Below, piece by piece: positions 44,538 to 53,350 of a DNA stretch of 64,000 nucleotides. The first letter of the stretch is position 1, and each line of letters opens with the position of its first letter. The stretch lies in contig NZ_JBBDQW010000029.1 in assembly GCF_040905785.1 (NCBI RefSeq), forward strand, positions 62,001-126,000, in the 5' to 3' direction. The position numbers and the translations under genes are program-made. The notes beneath the pieces are model-generated. The model searched no databases, had not been told where the DNA came from, and worked only from the letters and a program-made list of their open reading frames with translations. The DNA is from Tistlia sp040905785 (GTDB lineage Bacteria; Pseudomonadota; Alphaproteobacteria; Kiloniellales; DSM-21159).

Positions 44538-46343
44538 CTAGCGGGCGATGGCATAGCCCTGCATGAAGCGCGGGTTGGCGGCGGCCTTGAGCAGGCCGTC
44601 GCGCTCGCGCGCCACCGCCGAGACGCGCCCGAGCGACCAGTCGTCCTTGACCGAGATGCGGTGGCCGCGCGCCCGCAACGCCTCGATCGTCGCCTCGGGG
44701 AAGCGGCCTTCCAGGCTAAGGCTGCCGAGGTCGGCATTGCGCGGCCAGAAGGAGCTCGGCATGTGGTCGGTCTGGAACGCCGGGTGGTCGATCGCCTGCT
44801 GCAGGTTGAGGCCGTGGCAGGCATGGCGCAGGAAGACCGCGAGCGCCCACTGGTCCTGGTAGTCGCCGCCCGGCGTGCCGAAAACCATGTAGGGCTCGTC
44901 GCCGCGCAGCACGAGGTTGACCGACAGCGTCGAGCGCGGCCGCTTGCCCGGCGCCAGGCTCGAGGGCCTGCCCTCCTCGAGCCAGAACATCTGGCCGCGG
45001 CTGTTCAGGCAGAAGCCGAGCTCGGGAACCACCGGGCTGGACTGCAGCCAGCCGCCGGAGGGCGTCGCGCCGACCATGTTGCCCCAGCGGTCGATGACGT
45101 CGATGTGGCAGGTGTCGCCCCGGGTCGTGCCGGCCGCGCCGGTTTCGCCGGTCTGGACGGTCGGCTCGCCGCCGCCCAGGGAGTCGAACTCCTCGCCGCC
45201 GATCCGCTCCGCCAGCAGGCCCTCCAGGTTGGCCTCGAAGCCCGCGATCTGCCCGGGCCGCAGCTCGTGCGACGCCCGCTCGCCGATCAGCGCGCGGCGG
45301 GCGTCGTTGTAGTCGTCGGAGAGCAGCCGCTCCATCGGCACGTCGACGAAATCGGGATCGCCGTAGTAGGCCTCGCGGTCGGCGAAGGCGAGCTTGGCCG
45401 CCTCGGTGACCAGGTGCACGAACTCGGGGCCGGCGGGATCGAGCGCCGGGAGGTCGAACTGCTTCAAGAGAGCGAGTTGCTGCAGGAACACCGGCCCCTG
45501 GCTCCAGGGGCCGCCCTTGCAGAGCGTGTAGCCGTGGAAGTCGTAGGTCAGGGGCGCCTCGTAGCCGGCCTGCCAACCGGCCAGGTCCGCGGCGCTCAGG
45601 ACGCCGCGGTGGCGCCTGCCGGAGGAATCCATCAGCGGCTCGGCGCGGCAGAAGCGCTCCAGCGCCTCGGCGACGAAGCCCTGGGACCAGGCCTGGCGCA
45701 TCCCCTCGATCTGCGCCTCGCGGTTGCCGCCCGCGGCCTCGCCGGCCTTGACCAGCCGCTCGTAGGTCGCCGCCAGGGCCGGGTTGCGGAACAGCCTGCC
45801 GGCCGTCGGCAGCCGGTCGCCCGGCAGGTAGACCGCGGCCGAGCTCGGCCATTCCTCGCGGAACAGCCTCTCGACCCGCTCGATGGTGGCGCGGATCATC
45901 GGCACCAGCGGGTAGCCGTCGCGGGCGTAGCCGATGGCGTACTTCAGGACCTCGCGCGGCGGCAGGCTGCCGTAGTCGCGCAGCAGCTGCATCCAGGCGT
46001 CGAAGGCGCCGGGCACGACGGTCGCCAGGAGGCCGGCGCCCGGCACCATCTCCAGGCCCTCGGCACGGTAGTGCGCGACCGTGGCGCCGGCTGGGGCCAC
46101 GCCCTGGCCGCAGAGGATGCGCACCTCGCCCTCGCCGGCGCCGCGCAGCACGATCGGCACCTCGCCGCCCAGGCCGTTCAGGTGCGGCTCGACGACCTGC
46201 AGGGTGAAGCCGCCGGCGACCGCCGCGTCGAAGGCGTTGCCGCCGCGCTCCAGCACCGCCATGGCGACCGCCGAGGCCAGCCAGTGGGTCGAGGCGACGG
46301 CGCCGAAGCTGCCGCGCAGCTCGGGGCGGGTGGTGAAGCTCAT
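44538..46343 (-). CDS. ggt: Gamma-glutamyltransferase
   Basis: 601 aa. The small-subunit nucleophile is Thr411 in RGDTCHIDVID; autocleavage before it gives the two mature subunits. STHWLASAVAMAVLERGGNAFDA is the large-subunit start, and GNMVGATPSGGW the glutamate-binding loop region. No signal peptide is visible, so it may act in the cytoplasm. It hydrolyses or transfers the gamma-glutamyl group of glutathione or similar compounds. It is divergent from dgcN-dgcA, which handle D-glutamate. The first half of the enzyme carries a longer loop around residues 160-245 than the short bacterial forms. Confidence 0.9.
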   Translation of the reverse strand: MSFTTRPELRGSFGAVASTHWLASAVAMAVLERGGNAFDAAVAGGFTLQVVEPHLNGLGGEVPIVLRGAGEGEVRILCGQGVAPAGATVAHYRAEGLEMVPGAGLLATVVPGAFDAWMQLLRDYGSLPPREVLKYAIGYARDGYPLVPMIRATIERVERLFREEWPSSAAVYLPGDRLPTAGRLFRNPALAATYERLVKAGEAAGGNREAQIEGMRQAWSQGFVAEALERFCRAEPLMDSSGRRHRGVLSAADLAGWQAGYEAPLTYDFHGYTLCKGGPWSQGPVFLQQLALLKQFDLPALDPAGPEFVHLVTEAAKLAFADREAYYGDPDFVDVPMERLLSDDYNDARRALIGERASHELRPGQIAGFEANLEGLLAERIGGEEFDSLGGGEPTVQTGETGAAGTTRGDTCHIDVIDRWGNMVGATPSGGWLQSSPVVPELGFCLNSRGQMFWLEEGRPSSLAPGKRPRSTLSVNLVLRGDEPYMVFGTPGGDYQDQWALAVFLRHACHGLNLQQAIDHPAFQTDHMPSSFWPRNADLGSLSLEGRFPEATIEALRARGHRISVKDDWSLGRVSAVARERDGLLKAAANPRFMQGYAIAR

Positions 46344-46570
46344 GGGGGGAGGTCCTTCCTGTCCGGGCCGCGGGCCTGTCCGGTCTGTCGCCTCCGGTCT
46401 GGGCCGGGGCGCCTCGGTCGGCCGACTATAGCGGCCGGTCGCGGCCCGGCAATCGCACCCGGCGCAGGGCAGGGGCGATACCGACCGAGCCTTTCTCGCC
46501 GCGCGCCCCGTGGCGCAGCGCGCGCTCTCTTGCTATGAAACGGCTTCCCTATCCCAAACCGCGAGCGACC

Positions 46571-47569
46571 ATGGCGATCCAGCACCCCTACCTGATGTTC
46601 CTCGGCGACGCGCCGGACCAGCTCGCCGCCAAGACCGCCGCCGGCGTCGCCCACTGGCGCCCGGAGTGGTGCGTCGGCCAGCTGCGCCTGCCCGACTGCC
46701 ATGCCGACCTCGGCCTCAAGGACATGACCATTGCCGAGGCCAAGGCCGCCGGCGTGAAGTCGGTGATCGTCGGCGTCGCCAACCGCGGCGGCCGCATCTC
46801 CGAGGCCTGGACCGCGGTCCTGACCGAGGCCCTGGAGTCCGGCATGGACCTGGCCTCGGGCCTGCACAGGAAGCTGGTCGACGTGCCGGCGCTGCGCGAC
46901 ACCGCCAGGGCTACCGGGCGGCAGCTCTTCGACGTGCGCCACCCGACCCGCGATTTCGAGGTCGCCAACGGCCGCAAGCGGCCTGGCAAGCGCCTGCTGA
47001 CCGTCGGCACCGACTGCTCGGTCGGCAAGATGTACACCTCCCTGGCGCTCGAGGCGGAGATGCGCCGGCGCGGCATGAAGGCGGATTTCCGGGCGACCGG
47101 CCAGACCGGCATCTTCATCGCCGGCGACGGCGTCTCGATCGACGCGGTCGTCGCCGACTTCATCTCGGGCGCCGTCGAGTGGCTGACCCCGGCTCACGAC
47201 GAGGACCACTGGGACCTGGTCGAGGGGCAGGGCTCGCTGTTTCATGCCTCCTTCGCCGGCGTCACCATCGGCCTAATCCATGGCGCCCAGCCCGACGCCC
47301 TGGTGCTCTGCCACGAGCCGACCCGCCCGCACATGCGCGGCCTGCCCGAGTACAGCCTGCCGTCGCTCGAGCTCTGCATGGCGCGCAACCTCGAGGCCGC
47401 GCAGCTGACCAACCCGGCGGCGCGCTTCGTCGGCATCGCCGTCAACACCTCCGGCCTGAAGGCCGAGGAGGCCGACGCCTACCTGGAGAAGGTCTCCAAG
47501 GCGCAGGGCCTGCCCGCCGTCGACCCCGTTCGCCACGGCGTCGCCGCCCTGGTCGACAACCTGGAGTGA
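46571..47569 (+). CDS. dgcN: DgcN-type N-acetyltransferase (DUF1611), D-glutamate catabolism
   Basis: 332 aa. HPYLMFLGDAPDQLAAKTA and HWRPEWCVGQLRLPDC are the DUF1611/DgcN N-terminus. A P-loop-like VGTDCSVGKMYTSLALE follows around residue 157, then GQTGIFIAGDGV, EGQGSLFH and GAQPDALVLCHEP. DgcN is described as acetylating D-glutamate so that its partner DgcA can racemise the product. The ATG at 46571 starts the conserved part; an ATG at 46535 would add 12 residues. dgcA follows four bases later. Confidence 0.87.
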   Translation: MAIQHPYLMFLGDAPDQLAAKTAAGVAHWRPEWCVGQLRLPDCHADLGLKDMTIAEAKAAGVKSVIVGVANRGGRISEAWTAVLTEALESGMDLASGLHRKLVDVPALRDTARATGRQLFDVRHPTRDFEVANGRKRPGKRLLTVGTDCSVGKMYTSLALEAEMRRRGMKADFRATGQTGIFIAGDGVSIDAVVADFISGAVEWLTPAHDEDHWDLVEGQGSLFHASFAGVTIGLIHGAQPDALVLCHEPTRPHMRGLPEYSLPSLELCMARNLEAAQLTNPAARFVGIAVNTSGLKAEEADAYLEKVSKAQGLPAVDPVRHGVAALVDNLE

Positions 47570-47573
47570 GCGC

Positions 47574-48554
47574 GTGAAGCTGACAGCAGAAGCCGAATCC
47601 TGGCCGATCGCCGGCACCTTCACGATCAGCCGGGGCAGCCGCACCCGGGCCGAGCCGGTGGTGGTCACGCTGACCGACGGTCAGCACAGCGGTCGCGGCG
47701 AGTGCGTGCCCTACGCCCGCTACGGCGAAACGGTGGAGTCCGTGCTCGGCCAGATCGAGAGCCAGCGCGGCGCGCTCGAGGGCGACCAGCTCGACCGCGA
47801 GGGCCTGCAGGCGGCGCTGCCGGCCGGCGCCGCGCGCAACGCCCTCGACTGCGCCTTCTGGGATCTGGAGGCCAAGCGCAGCGGGCAGCCGGTCTGGCGG
47901 CTCGCCGGCCTGCCGGCGCCGGCACCGGTGACCACCGCCTATACCCTCTCGCTCGATACGCCGGAGCGGATGGGCCGCCAGGCCGCCGCCAACGCGACGC
48001 GGCCCCTGCTCAAGCTCAAGCTGACCGGCCCGGAGGATCTCGAGCGCGTCCGCGCCGTGCGCGCCAACGCCCTGGCCGCGACCATCGTGGTCGACGCCAA
48101 CGAGGGTTGGACCGTCGAGCACTACAACGAGCTGGCGCCGGCCCTGAGGGACCTGGGCGTGGCCATGATCGAGCAACCCTTCACCGCCACCCAGGACGAG
48201 GTGCTGCACGACCTCGACCGCCCGGTGCCGCTCTGCGCCGACGAGTCCTGCCACGACACCGAGACCCTGGCCGGCCTCGTCGGCAAGTACGACATCGTCA
48301 ACCTCAAGCTCGACAAGACCGGCGGCCTGACCGAGGGGCTGAAGCTCAAGGTCGCCGCCGCCGAGCTCGGTCTCGACCTGATGGTCGGCTGCATGGTCGC
48401 GACCTCCCTGGCCATGGCGCCGGCGGTGCTGCTGGCCCAGGGCGCCAAGCTGGTCGATCTCGACGGCCCCCTGCTGCTCGCCCGCGACCGCGAGCACGGG
48501 CTGCGCTTCGAGGGCAGCACGGTCCACCCGCCCGTGCCGGAGCTCTGGGGGTAG
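47574..48554 (+). CDS. dgcA: N-acetyl-D-glutamate racemase DgcA (enolase superfamily)
   Basis: 326 aa of the MLE/mandelate-racemase enolase group. KLKLTG carries the catalytic KxK pair, VDANEGW and EQPF the metal ligands Asp and Glu, CADESCHD the third ligand, and the C-terminal NLKLDKTGGL the second catalytic Lys. N-acylamino-acid or dipeptide epimerases share this layout; position after dgcN makes DgcA the best call. GTG start, four bases after the dgcN stop. Confidence 0.87.
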   Translation: MKLTAEAESWPIAGTFTISRGSRTRAEPVVVTLTDGQHSGRGECVPYARYGETVESVLGQIESQRGALEGDQLDREGLQAALPAGAARNALDCAFWDLEAKRSGQPVWRLAGLPAPAPVTTAYTLSLDTPERMGRQAAANATRPLLKLKLTGPEDLERVRAVRANALAATIVVDANEGWTVEHYNELAPALRDLGVAMIEQPFTATQDEVLHDLDRPVPLCADESCHDTETLAGLVGKYDIVNLKLDKTGGLTEGLKLKVAAAELGLDLMVGCMVATSLAMAPAVLLAQGAKLVDLDGPLLLARDREHGLRFEGSTVHPPVPELWG

Positions 48555-48576
48555 ACGAACCCGATACGTCACCTCT

Positions 48577-48637
48577 CCCCTCGGGCCTCTCCCTCAGGGA
48601 GAGGTCGAAATCCGCCGCGCGGATTTCGGGCGAGGGG
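48577..48637. repeat. Palindromic intergenic repeat (CCTCTCCCT-AGGGAGAGG type)
   Basis: Two hairpins in series: CCTCTCCCT/AGGGAGAGG at 48586-48604 and GAAATCCG/CGGATTTC at 48607-48627, flanked by partly matching CCCCTCGGGC and GGGCGAGGGG. This kind of element recurs in many proteobacterial genomes. It lies between convergent dgcA and the unknown gene on the other strand. Confidence 0.7.
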
Positions 48638-48643
48638 CGACGG

Positions 48644-48976
48644 TCAGGCTCGGTCGGGCCGCTCGCGGCCGCGCCAGCCGCCACGGCGGCGGGCGGGAGG
48701 CGGGGCGCCGGCGGCGGCCTCGCGGAGCAGCGTCACCAGGGTGCCGCGGGCGTCGCGCGGCGGCTGGCCCTCGGCGAGGCCGTAGGCCTCGAGCAGGCGG
48801 GCAGCGGCGGCGCGCAGGTCCAGGCCGTCGGGCAGCTTCAGGGTCCAGGCGAGCAGCAGGTCCTGGGCCGGACCGGGGAACTCCGGGCCCATGCGCAGCA
48901 CCTCCAGCACCAGGCCGCCGGGGTCCTCCGGCGCCGGGCCCTCCGGCAGCCGGTAGCTCTCATGACCGACGGTCAT
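48644..48976 (-). CDS. Small protein of unknown function, coupled to methyltransferase
   Basis: 110 aa, acidic at the N-terminus and basic at the C-terminus (GAPPPARRRGGWRGRERPD). The centre LLLAWTLKLPDGLDLRAAAA and ARGTLVTLLREAAAG suggest a small helical protein. Its ATG overlaps the methyltransferase stop (ATGA), so it belongs to the same three-gene operon. I do not recognise a family. Confidence 0.7.
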   Translation of the reverse strand: MTVGHESYRLPEGPAPEDPGGLVLEVLRMGPEFPGPAQDLLLAWTLKLPDGLDLRAAAARLLEAYGLAEGQPPRDARGTLVTLLREAAAGAPPPARRRGGWRGRERPDRA

Positions 48977-49671
48977 TGTCGGGCCAGCAGATTGGCGCGC
49001 ATCGGCTGTGAGAAGGCCCAGCCGGCCTCGGTGCGGCGGCCGAGCGCGTGGAAGGCCCGCTCCCAGCTTTCGCGCTGCGCCGCGACCTGCGCGGCACGCG
49101 CGGGATCGACCTTCTCGAAATCCCGCCGCGCCGTCTCGAAGTCGGCGTAGACCACCTCGGTGTCGTAGAAGATCTCGGCCGCCTGGCGCCAGGCCGGCGA
49201 GGCCGCGGCGCGCTGCACAGCGGCGTAGGCCTCGGCGCGCACCGCCCGCTCGTCGTCGATCGGCTTGCCGAGCTCGTAGGCGGCGCCCTCGGCGAGCGGC
49301 TCGACGACGCAGAGCCAGCCGCCGGCGACCAGCACCCGGTGCGCCTCGGCGAAGGCGCGCTCGAGCAGCGCGACCGGCACATGGTGCAGGGAGTTGAAGA
49401 AGATCGCCGCGTCCTGGCTGGCAGCGGGCAGCGGCAGCGCCTCGGCGCCGCCCTCGAAGTAATGCTCCCCGCCCATTCTCTCGGCCGCCTGGGCCTCGGC
49501 GATACGCGCCGCCTGAGGCTCGACGCCGGTCATGATCGCGCCCTTGCGGGTCAGGGCCCGGACCAGCGGCCCGGCGCCGCAGCCGATGTCGACGATGCGG
49601 CTGCCGGCGAGCGGCAGCAGCTCGCCCAGCACCTCGGTGTGGCGCCGCCTCGGGTAGCCGCGGCCGGTCAC
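48973..49671 (-). CDS. Class I SAM-dependent methyltransferase
   Basis: 232 aa. IVDIGCGAGPLVRALTRKGA is motif I, TGVEPQAARIAEA motif post-I, DAAIFFNSLHHVP motif II, and EAHRVLVAGGWLCVVEP motif III of the UbiE/type 11 group. The GTG start overlaps the aminotransferase stop (GTGA). The acceptor is unknown; the neighbour is an aminotransferase, so an amino-acid-derived substrate is conceivable. Confidence 0.85.
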   Translation of the reverse strand: MTGRGYPRRRHTEVLGELLPLAGSRIVDIGCGAGPLVRALTRKGAIMTGVEPQAARIAEAQAAERMGGEHYFEGGAEALPLPAASQDAAIFFNSLHHVPVALLERAFAEAHRVLVAGGWLCVVEPLAEGAAYELGKPIDDERAVRAEAYAAVQRAAASPAWRQAAEIFYDTEVVYADFETARRDFEKVDPARAAQVAAQRESWERAFHALGRRTEAGWAFSQPMRANLLARQ

Positions 49672-50831
49672 GGCCCCGGCTCCAGGCGCTCCCCGGCGAG
49701 CGCCTCCAGGGCTTCGGCGAAGAGCGGTTCAAAGGCGAGGCGCTCCGCCTCGGTGCCGACCGTGACCCGCACGAAGCGGTCGAGCGGCGGCTGGCCGGGC
49801 CGGCGCACGAAGACGCCGCGGGCACCGAGCAGCTCGACCATGCGGATCGAGCGGGCGGCGCTGCCCAGGTCGAAGGCGACGAAGTTGGTCAGCGACGGCA
49901 GGGTCGCCAGCCCGAGCCGACGGCCAAGCCGGTGGTAGTCCCCGCGCCCCCCGGCGACCTGCCGCACGACCTCGGCGGCGAAAGCCTGGTCCTCGAGCGC
50001 GGCGCTGGCCGCGCGCTGGGCCAGCCGGCCGACGCCGAAATGCAGGCGGATCCTGTCGAAGGCGGCGACGATCTCGCGGGCCGCCACGCCATAGCCGACG
50101 CGCATGCCGGCCAGGCCGTGGGCCTTGGAGAAGGTGCGCAGGCGGATCACGCGCGGGTCCTCGGGCTCGAGCGGCGGCAGATCGGCGGCCGGCGCGAACT
50201 CGGCGTAGGCCTCGTCGAGCAGCAGCAGGCAGTTCTCCGGCAGGCCGGCGAGCAAGGCCGCCAGCGCCTCGCGGCCGTGGAAACTGCCGCTCGGGTTGTC
50301 CGGGTTGGCGAGGTAGAGCAGCTTGGCCCGCTCGCGCCGGGCCGCGGCGAGCAGCGCCTCCAGGTCGTTGTCGCAGGCCGGCCGGTAGGGCACGAAGACC
50401 AGCCGGCCGCCGTAGCCGTTGACCTGGTAGTTGAAGGTCGGATAGGCGCCGAGCGAGGTGACGACGGCCTCGCCCGGCTCGACGAAGGCGCGCACGATCA
50501 GGCCGAGCAGGCCGTCGATGCCCTCGCCGACGACCAGGTTGCCGGGCTCCACCCGCAGGTAGGCGGCCAGCGCGCTGCGCAGGTCGAAGTGTTCGGGGTC
50601 GCAATACCAGTTGGCGCGCGCCGCCGTCTCGCGCAGCACCGCCTGGACGCGCGGCGAGACGCCGAAGGCCGACTCGTTGGCGCCCAGGCGCAGCGCGAAG
50701 GCGCCGCCGCGTTGGCGCTCCAGGGCTTCGGGCCCGACGAAGGGCGTGGTCGCCGGCAGGCCTTCGAGCAGGCCCGTGAAGGCCGGGCGGGTCCGGCCGG
50801 AGGAAACCGCGGGGGCGCGGAGCTCGGACAT
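49668..50831 (-). CDS. PLP-dependent aminotransferase, histidinol-phosphate aminotransferase family
   Basis: 387 aa, fold type I. RLGANESAFGVSPRV is the typical N-terminal motif, NPDNPSGSFH contains the conserved Asn, LDEAYAEFAP the Asp/Tyr, and RTFSKAHGLAGMRVGYG the PLP Lys. HisC would catalyse a histidine-synthesis step, but no his genes are nearby and the operon partners are a methyltransferase and an unknown. Phenylalanine or another amino acid is equally possible. The start at 50831 is the first conserved ATG; it is divergent from the dehydratase gene, 232 bp away. Confidence 0.85.
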   Translation of the reverse strand: MSELRAPAVSSGRTRPAFTGLLEGLPATTPFVGPEALERQRGGAFALRLGANESAFGVSPRVQAVLRETAARANWYCDPEHFDLRSALAAYLRVEPGNLVVGEGIDGLLGLIVRAFVEPGEAVVTSLGAYPTFNYQVNGYGGRLVFVPYRPACDNDLEALLAAARRERAKLLYLANPDNPSGSFHGREALAALLAGLPENCLLLLDEAYAEFAPAADLPPLEPEDPRVIRLRTFSKAHGLAGMRVGYGVAAREIVAAFDRIRLHFGVGRLAQRAASAALEDQAFAAEVVRQVAGGRGDYHRLGRRLGLATLPSLTNFVAFDLGSAARSIRMVELLGARGVFVRRPGQPPLDRFVRVTVGTEAERLAFEPLFAEALEALAGERLEPGP

Positions 50832-51063
50832 CACGCGATGGCTTTCCTGCTGTCTTTCGATGGACAGCCTTATGGCACGCCCGGCGGCTCGATTCGAGAG
50901 CCCAGCGGGCGGCCTCCGCCACGCCCTGGGCGTCTGTGCCGGGAAGGCTCTCGGCAGCCGCTCCTCTCCGTCGGATTTCCCCCGCCGCCGGGGGCCGCTC
51001 GCGTGGCGCCCGCCGCGACGGGGGGCGGGCCCGACGGTGAGGGGACGTGAGGAGGACCAAGGC

Positions 51064-51903
51064 ATGGGCGGCGACTTCACCGGCTGGATCGGGCGCGAGC
51101 GGAGCCTGGCGGACCGCATCGACGCGAACCGCGCGGAGGCCCTGCGGGTCACGCTCGAGAGCGCAGACCCGGCGATGGCCGAGGGCAGGCCGCTGCCCGA
51201 GCTCTGGCACTGGGCCTACTTCTGGGAGCTGCCGCCCCTGTCCGGCGTCGGCCCCGACGGCCATGCCGCGCGCGGCGAGTTCCTGCCGCCGATTCCCTTG
51301 CCGCGGCGCATGTGGGCGGGCAGCCGCCTGACCTGGCACGCGCCGCTGCCGGTCGGCGCCCTGGCGGAGCGCCGCTCGACCATCCTCAAGGTCGAGGAGA
51401 AGTCCGGGCGCAGCGGCCGGCTGGCCTTTGTGACCGTGGGTCACTCAATTACCGGCCCCGGCGGGCTGGCGATCGAGGAGGAGCATGACATCGTCTACCG
51501 GGAGGCGCCGGCGGCCGGCGCACCGCCCCCGAGGCTCGAGCCGGCGCCGGTCACGGCCGCCTGGCGCCGTGAGCTCGCGCCCTCGCCGGTGCTGCTGTTC
51601 CGCTATTCGGCCCTGACCTTCAACGGCCACCGCATCCACTACGACCAGCCCTACGCGACCGGCGTCGAGGGCTATCCCGGGCTGATCGTCCACGGCCCCC
51701 TCTTGGCGACGCTGATGGTCGACCTGGCGCGCCGCGAGGCTGCCGGCCGGCGCCTCGCCCGCTTCGCCTTCCGCGCCCGCTCGCCGATCTTCGACACCGC
51801 CCCCTTCGCGGTCTGCGGCGAGCCCGGGGCCGAGGGCGCCACCCTGTGGATCGCCGGGCCGGACGGCGCGCTGGCGATGCAGGGCGAGGTGAGCTTCGGC
51901 TGA
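51064..51903 (+). CDS. FAS1-like/MaoC-type acyl dehydratase (HTD2/mesaconyl-CoA hydratase-like)
   Basis: 279 aa. The N-terminal half has the HTD2-type start (GRERSLADRIDANRAEAL, PELWHWAYF, RMWAGSRLTWHAPL). The C-terminal hot-dog half has the hydratase-like FRYSALTFNGHRIHYDQPYA, then GYPGLIVHGPLLATLM. Family members hydrate or dehydrate 3-hydroxyacyl or C4/C5-dicarboxyl-CoA. GGAGGA precedes the ATG at 51064. It converges with a class V aminotransferase gene across a strong palindromic repeat. Confidence 0.85.
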   Translation: MGGDFTGWIGRERSLADRIDANRAEALRVTLESADPAMAEGRPLPELWHWAYFWELPPLSGVGPDGHAARGEFLPPIPLPRRMWAGSRLTWHAPLPVGALAERRSTILKVEEKSGRSGRLAFVTVGHSITGPGGLAIEEEHDIVYREAPAAGAPPPRLEPAPVTAAWRRELAPSPVLLFRYSALTFNGHRIHYDQPYATGVEGYPGLIVHGPLLATLMVDLARREAAGRRLARFAFRARSPIFDTAPFAVCGEPGAEGATLWIAGPDGALAMQGEVSFG

Positions 51904-51945
51904 GGCGGGACGCCTGCCGGGGGCAAGGCAGGCGCTGCCACGCTT

Positions 51946-52032
51946 GCATGGTTCGACAAGCTCTCCATGAAGCGCAATCCAACGCCTGTGCCGACCCCAC
52001 CTTCGCTTCATGGTGAGCTTGTCGAACCATGC
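51946..52032. repeat. Palindromic intergenic repeat (GGTTCGACAAGCTC type), 29-bp arms
   Basis: Arms at 51946-51974 and 52004-52032 are inverted copies with 28 of 29 positions matching, separated by 29 bases. The core GTTCGACAAGCTC is the same motif class as TTCGACAGGCTC in the 23432 element. The structure would make an extremely stable hairpin between convergent genes on both transcripts. Confidence 0.75.
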
Positions 52033-52048
52033 GCGACGGGCACGGGAC

Positions 52049-53227
52049 CTACCGAACCAGCTCCCGCAGCACGCCGCAGAAGCGGGCGATCTCGCTCTCG
52101 TCGTTGTAGTAGTGCACCGAGGCGCGGACGAGGTCGGGCAGCCGGCGCCGGGTCGCGTCGAGCAACGTCGAGCCGGGGCCGCTGACCGAGACGTTGATCG
52201 CCTGGGCGCGCAGGGCGTCGCGCAGGGCGGTCGCCTCCCGGCCCTCGAGCGTGAAGGTGACGATGCCGCAGGGCTGCCGGCCCAGGTCGCGCAGGGTCAC
52301 GCCCGGGATCTCCGCCAGCCGGGCGCGCAGCTCGGCGGCCAGGGCGGCGATGCGCAGCGCGATCGCCGGCATGCCCCAGCCGAGGGCGTGGTCGACGGCG
52401 GCGCCCAGGCCGAGCAGCCCGGCGATGTTGAACTCCCAGTTCTCGAAGCGCCGCGCGTCGGCGCGCATCTCGTAGCGGTCGGGCGCCACCCAGCGCGCCG
52501 AGTGCAGGTCCAGGAAGGGCGGCTCCAGCCGGTCGAGGATCGCGCGGCGGACATAGAGGAAGCCGGTGCCGCGCGGGCCGCGCAGGTACTTGCGGCCGGT
52601 CGCCGAGAGCAGGTCGCAGCCGATCCGCTCGACGTCGATCTCGAGCTGCCCGACCGACTGGCAGGCGTCGAGCAGAAAGGGCACGCCATGGCGCCGCGCC
52701 ACGGCGCCGATCGCCTCGGCGGGGTTGACCAGGCCGCCGTTGGTCGGGACATGGGTGACCGCGATCAGACGCACCCGCTCGTCGAGTCGGGCCTCCAGGG
52801 CGGCGACGTCGAGCTCGCCGGCCTCGTCGCTCGGCACCGCCTCGACGACCACGCCGCTGCGCTCGGCCAGCTGCAGGAAGGAGATGTAGTTGCTGGCGTA
52901 CTCGGCCTCGGCGGTGAGAATCCGGTCGCCCGGCCCGAAGCGGAAGGCGTGGAAGGCGAGGTTCCAGGCGACGGTGGCGTTCTCGACCAGGGCGATCTCC
53001 TCGGCCCGCGCGCCGATCAGGCCGGCGATCGAGCCGTAGACGGCCTCCAGGCGTGCCGCCGCCTCGTCCTTGGCCTCGTAGCCGCCGATCGCCGCCTCGC
53101 GGCGCAGGTGCGCGATCTGGGTCTCGAGCACCGGCGCCGGCATCAGGGCGGCGCCGGCGTTGTTGAAGTGCAGCACGCCGGTGCACCCGGGCGTCTCGGC
53201 ACGGGCGCGGGCGACGTCGATCGACAT
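52049..53227 (-). CDS. Class V aminotransferase-fold PLP enzyme
   Basis: 392 aa. LHFNNAGAALMP is the typical class V start (substrate-facing Asn), LTAEAEYASNYISFLQL and THVPTNGGLVNPAEAIGAVA follow, DACQSVGQLEID carries the Asp for PLP, and SATGRKYLRGPRGTGFLYV the Schiff-base Lys. The C-terminal GIVTFTLEG and ASVHYYNDESEI ends are conserved. It could be a desulfurase, an epimerase-like or kynureninase-like enzyme; the Cys nucleophile loop of desulfurases is not obvious. The ATG at 53227 has a weak upstream AAGAGGG. Confidence 0.85.
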   Translation of the reverse strand: MSIDVARARAETPGCTGVLHFNNAGAALMPAPVLETQIAHLRREAAIGGYEAKDEAAARLEAVYGSIAGLIGARAEEIALVENATVAWNLAFHAFRFGPGDRILTAEAEYASNYISFLQLAERSGVVVEAVPSDEAGELDVAALEARLDERVRLIAVTHVPTNGGLVNPAEAIGAVARRHGVPFLLDACQSVGQLEIDVERIGCDLLSATGRKYLRGPRGTGFLYVRRAILDRLEPPFLDLHSARWVAPDRYEMRADARRFENWEFNIAGLLGLGAAVDHALGWGMPAIALRIAALAAELRARLAEIPGVTLRDLGRQPCGIVTFTLEGREATALRDALRAQAINVSVSGPGSTLLDATRRRLPDLVRASVHYYNDESEIARFCGVLRELVR

Positions 53228-53350
53228 GAGAAATCCCCCTCTTGCATCGGTCGGCCTGCAGCGGCCGCTTTCAGGATCTCGCTGGGTTCTACTTGTCACA
53301 GGGCGCCGCTGCGGCCAAGGTCACGGGCTCAGGACAGGCCGGAGGCGAGG

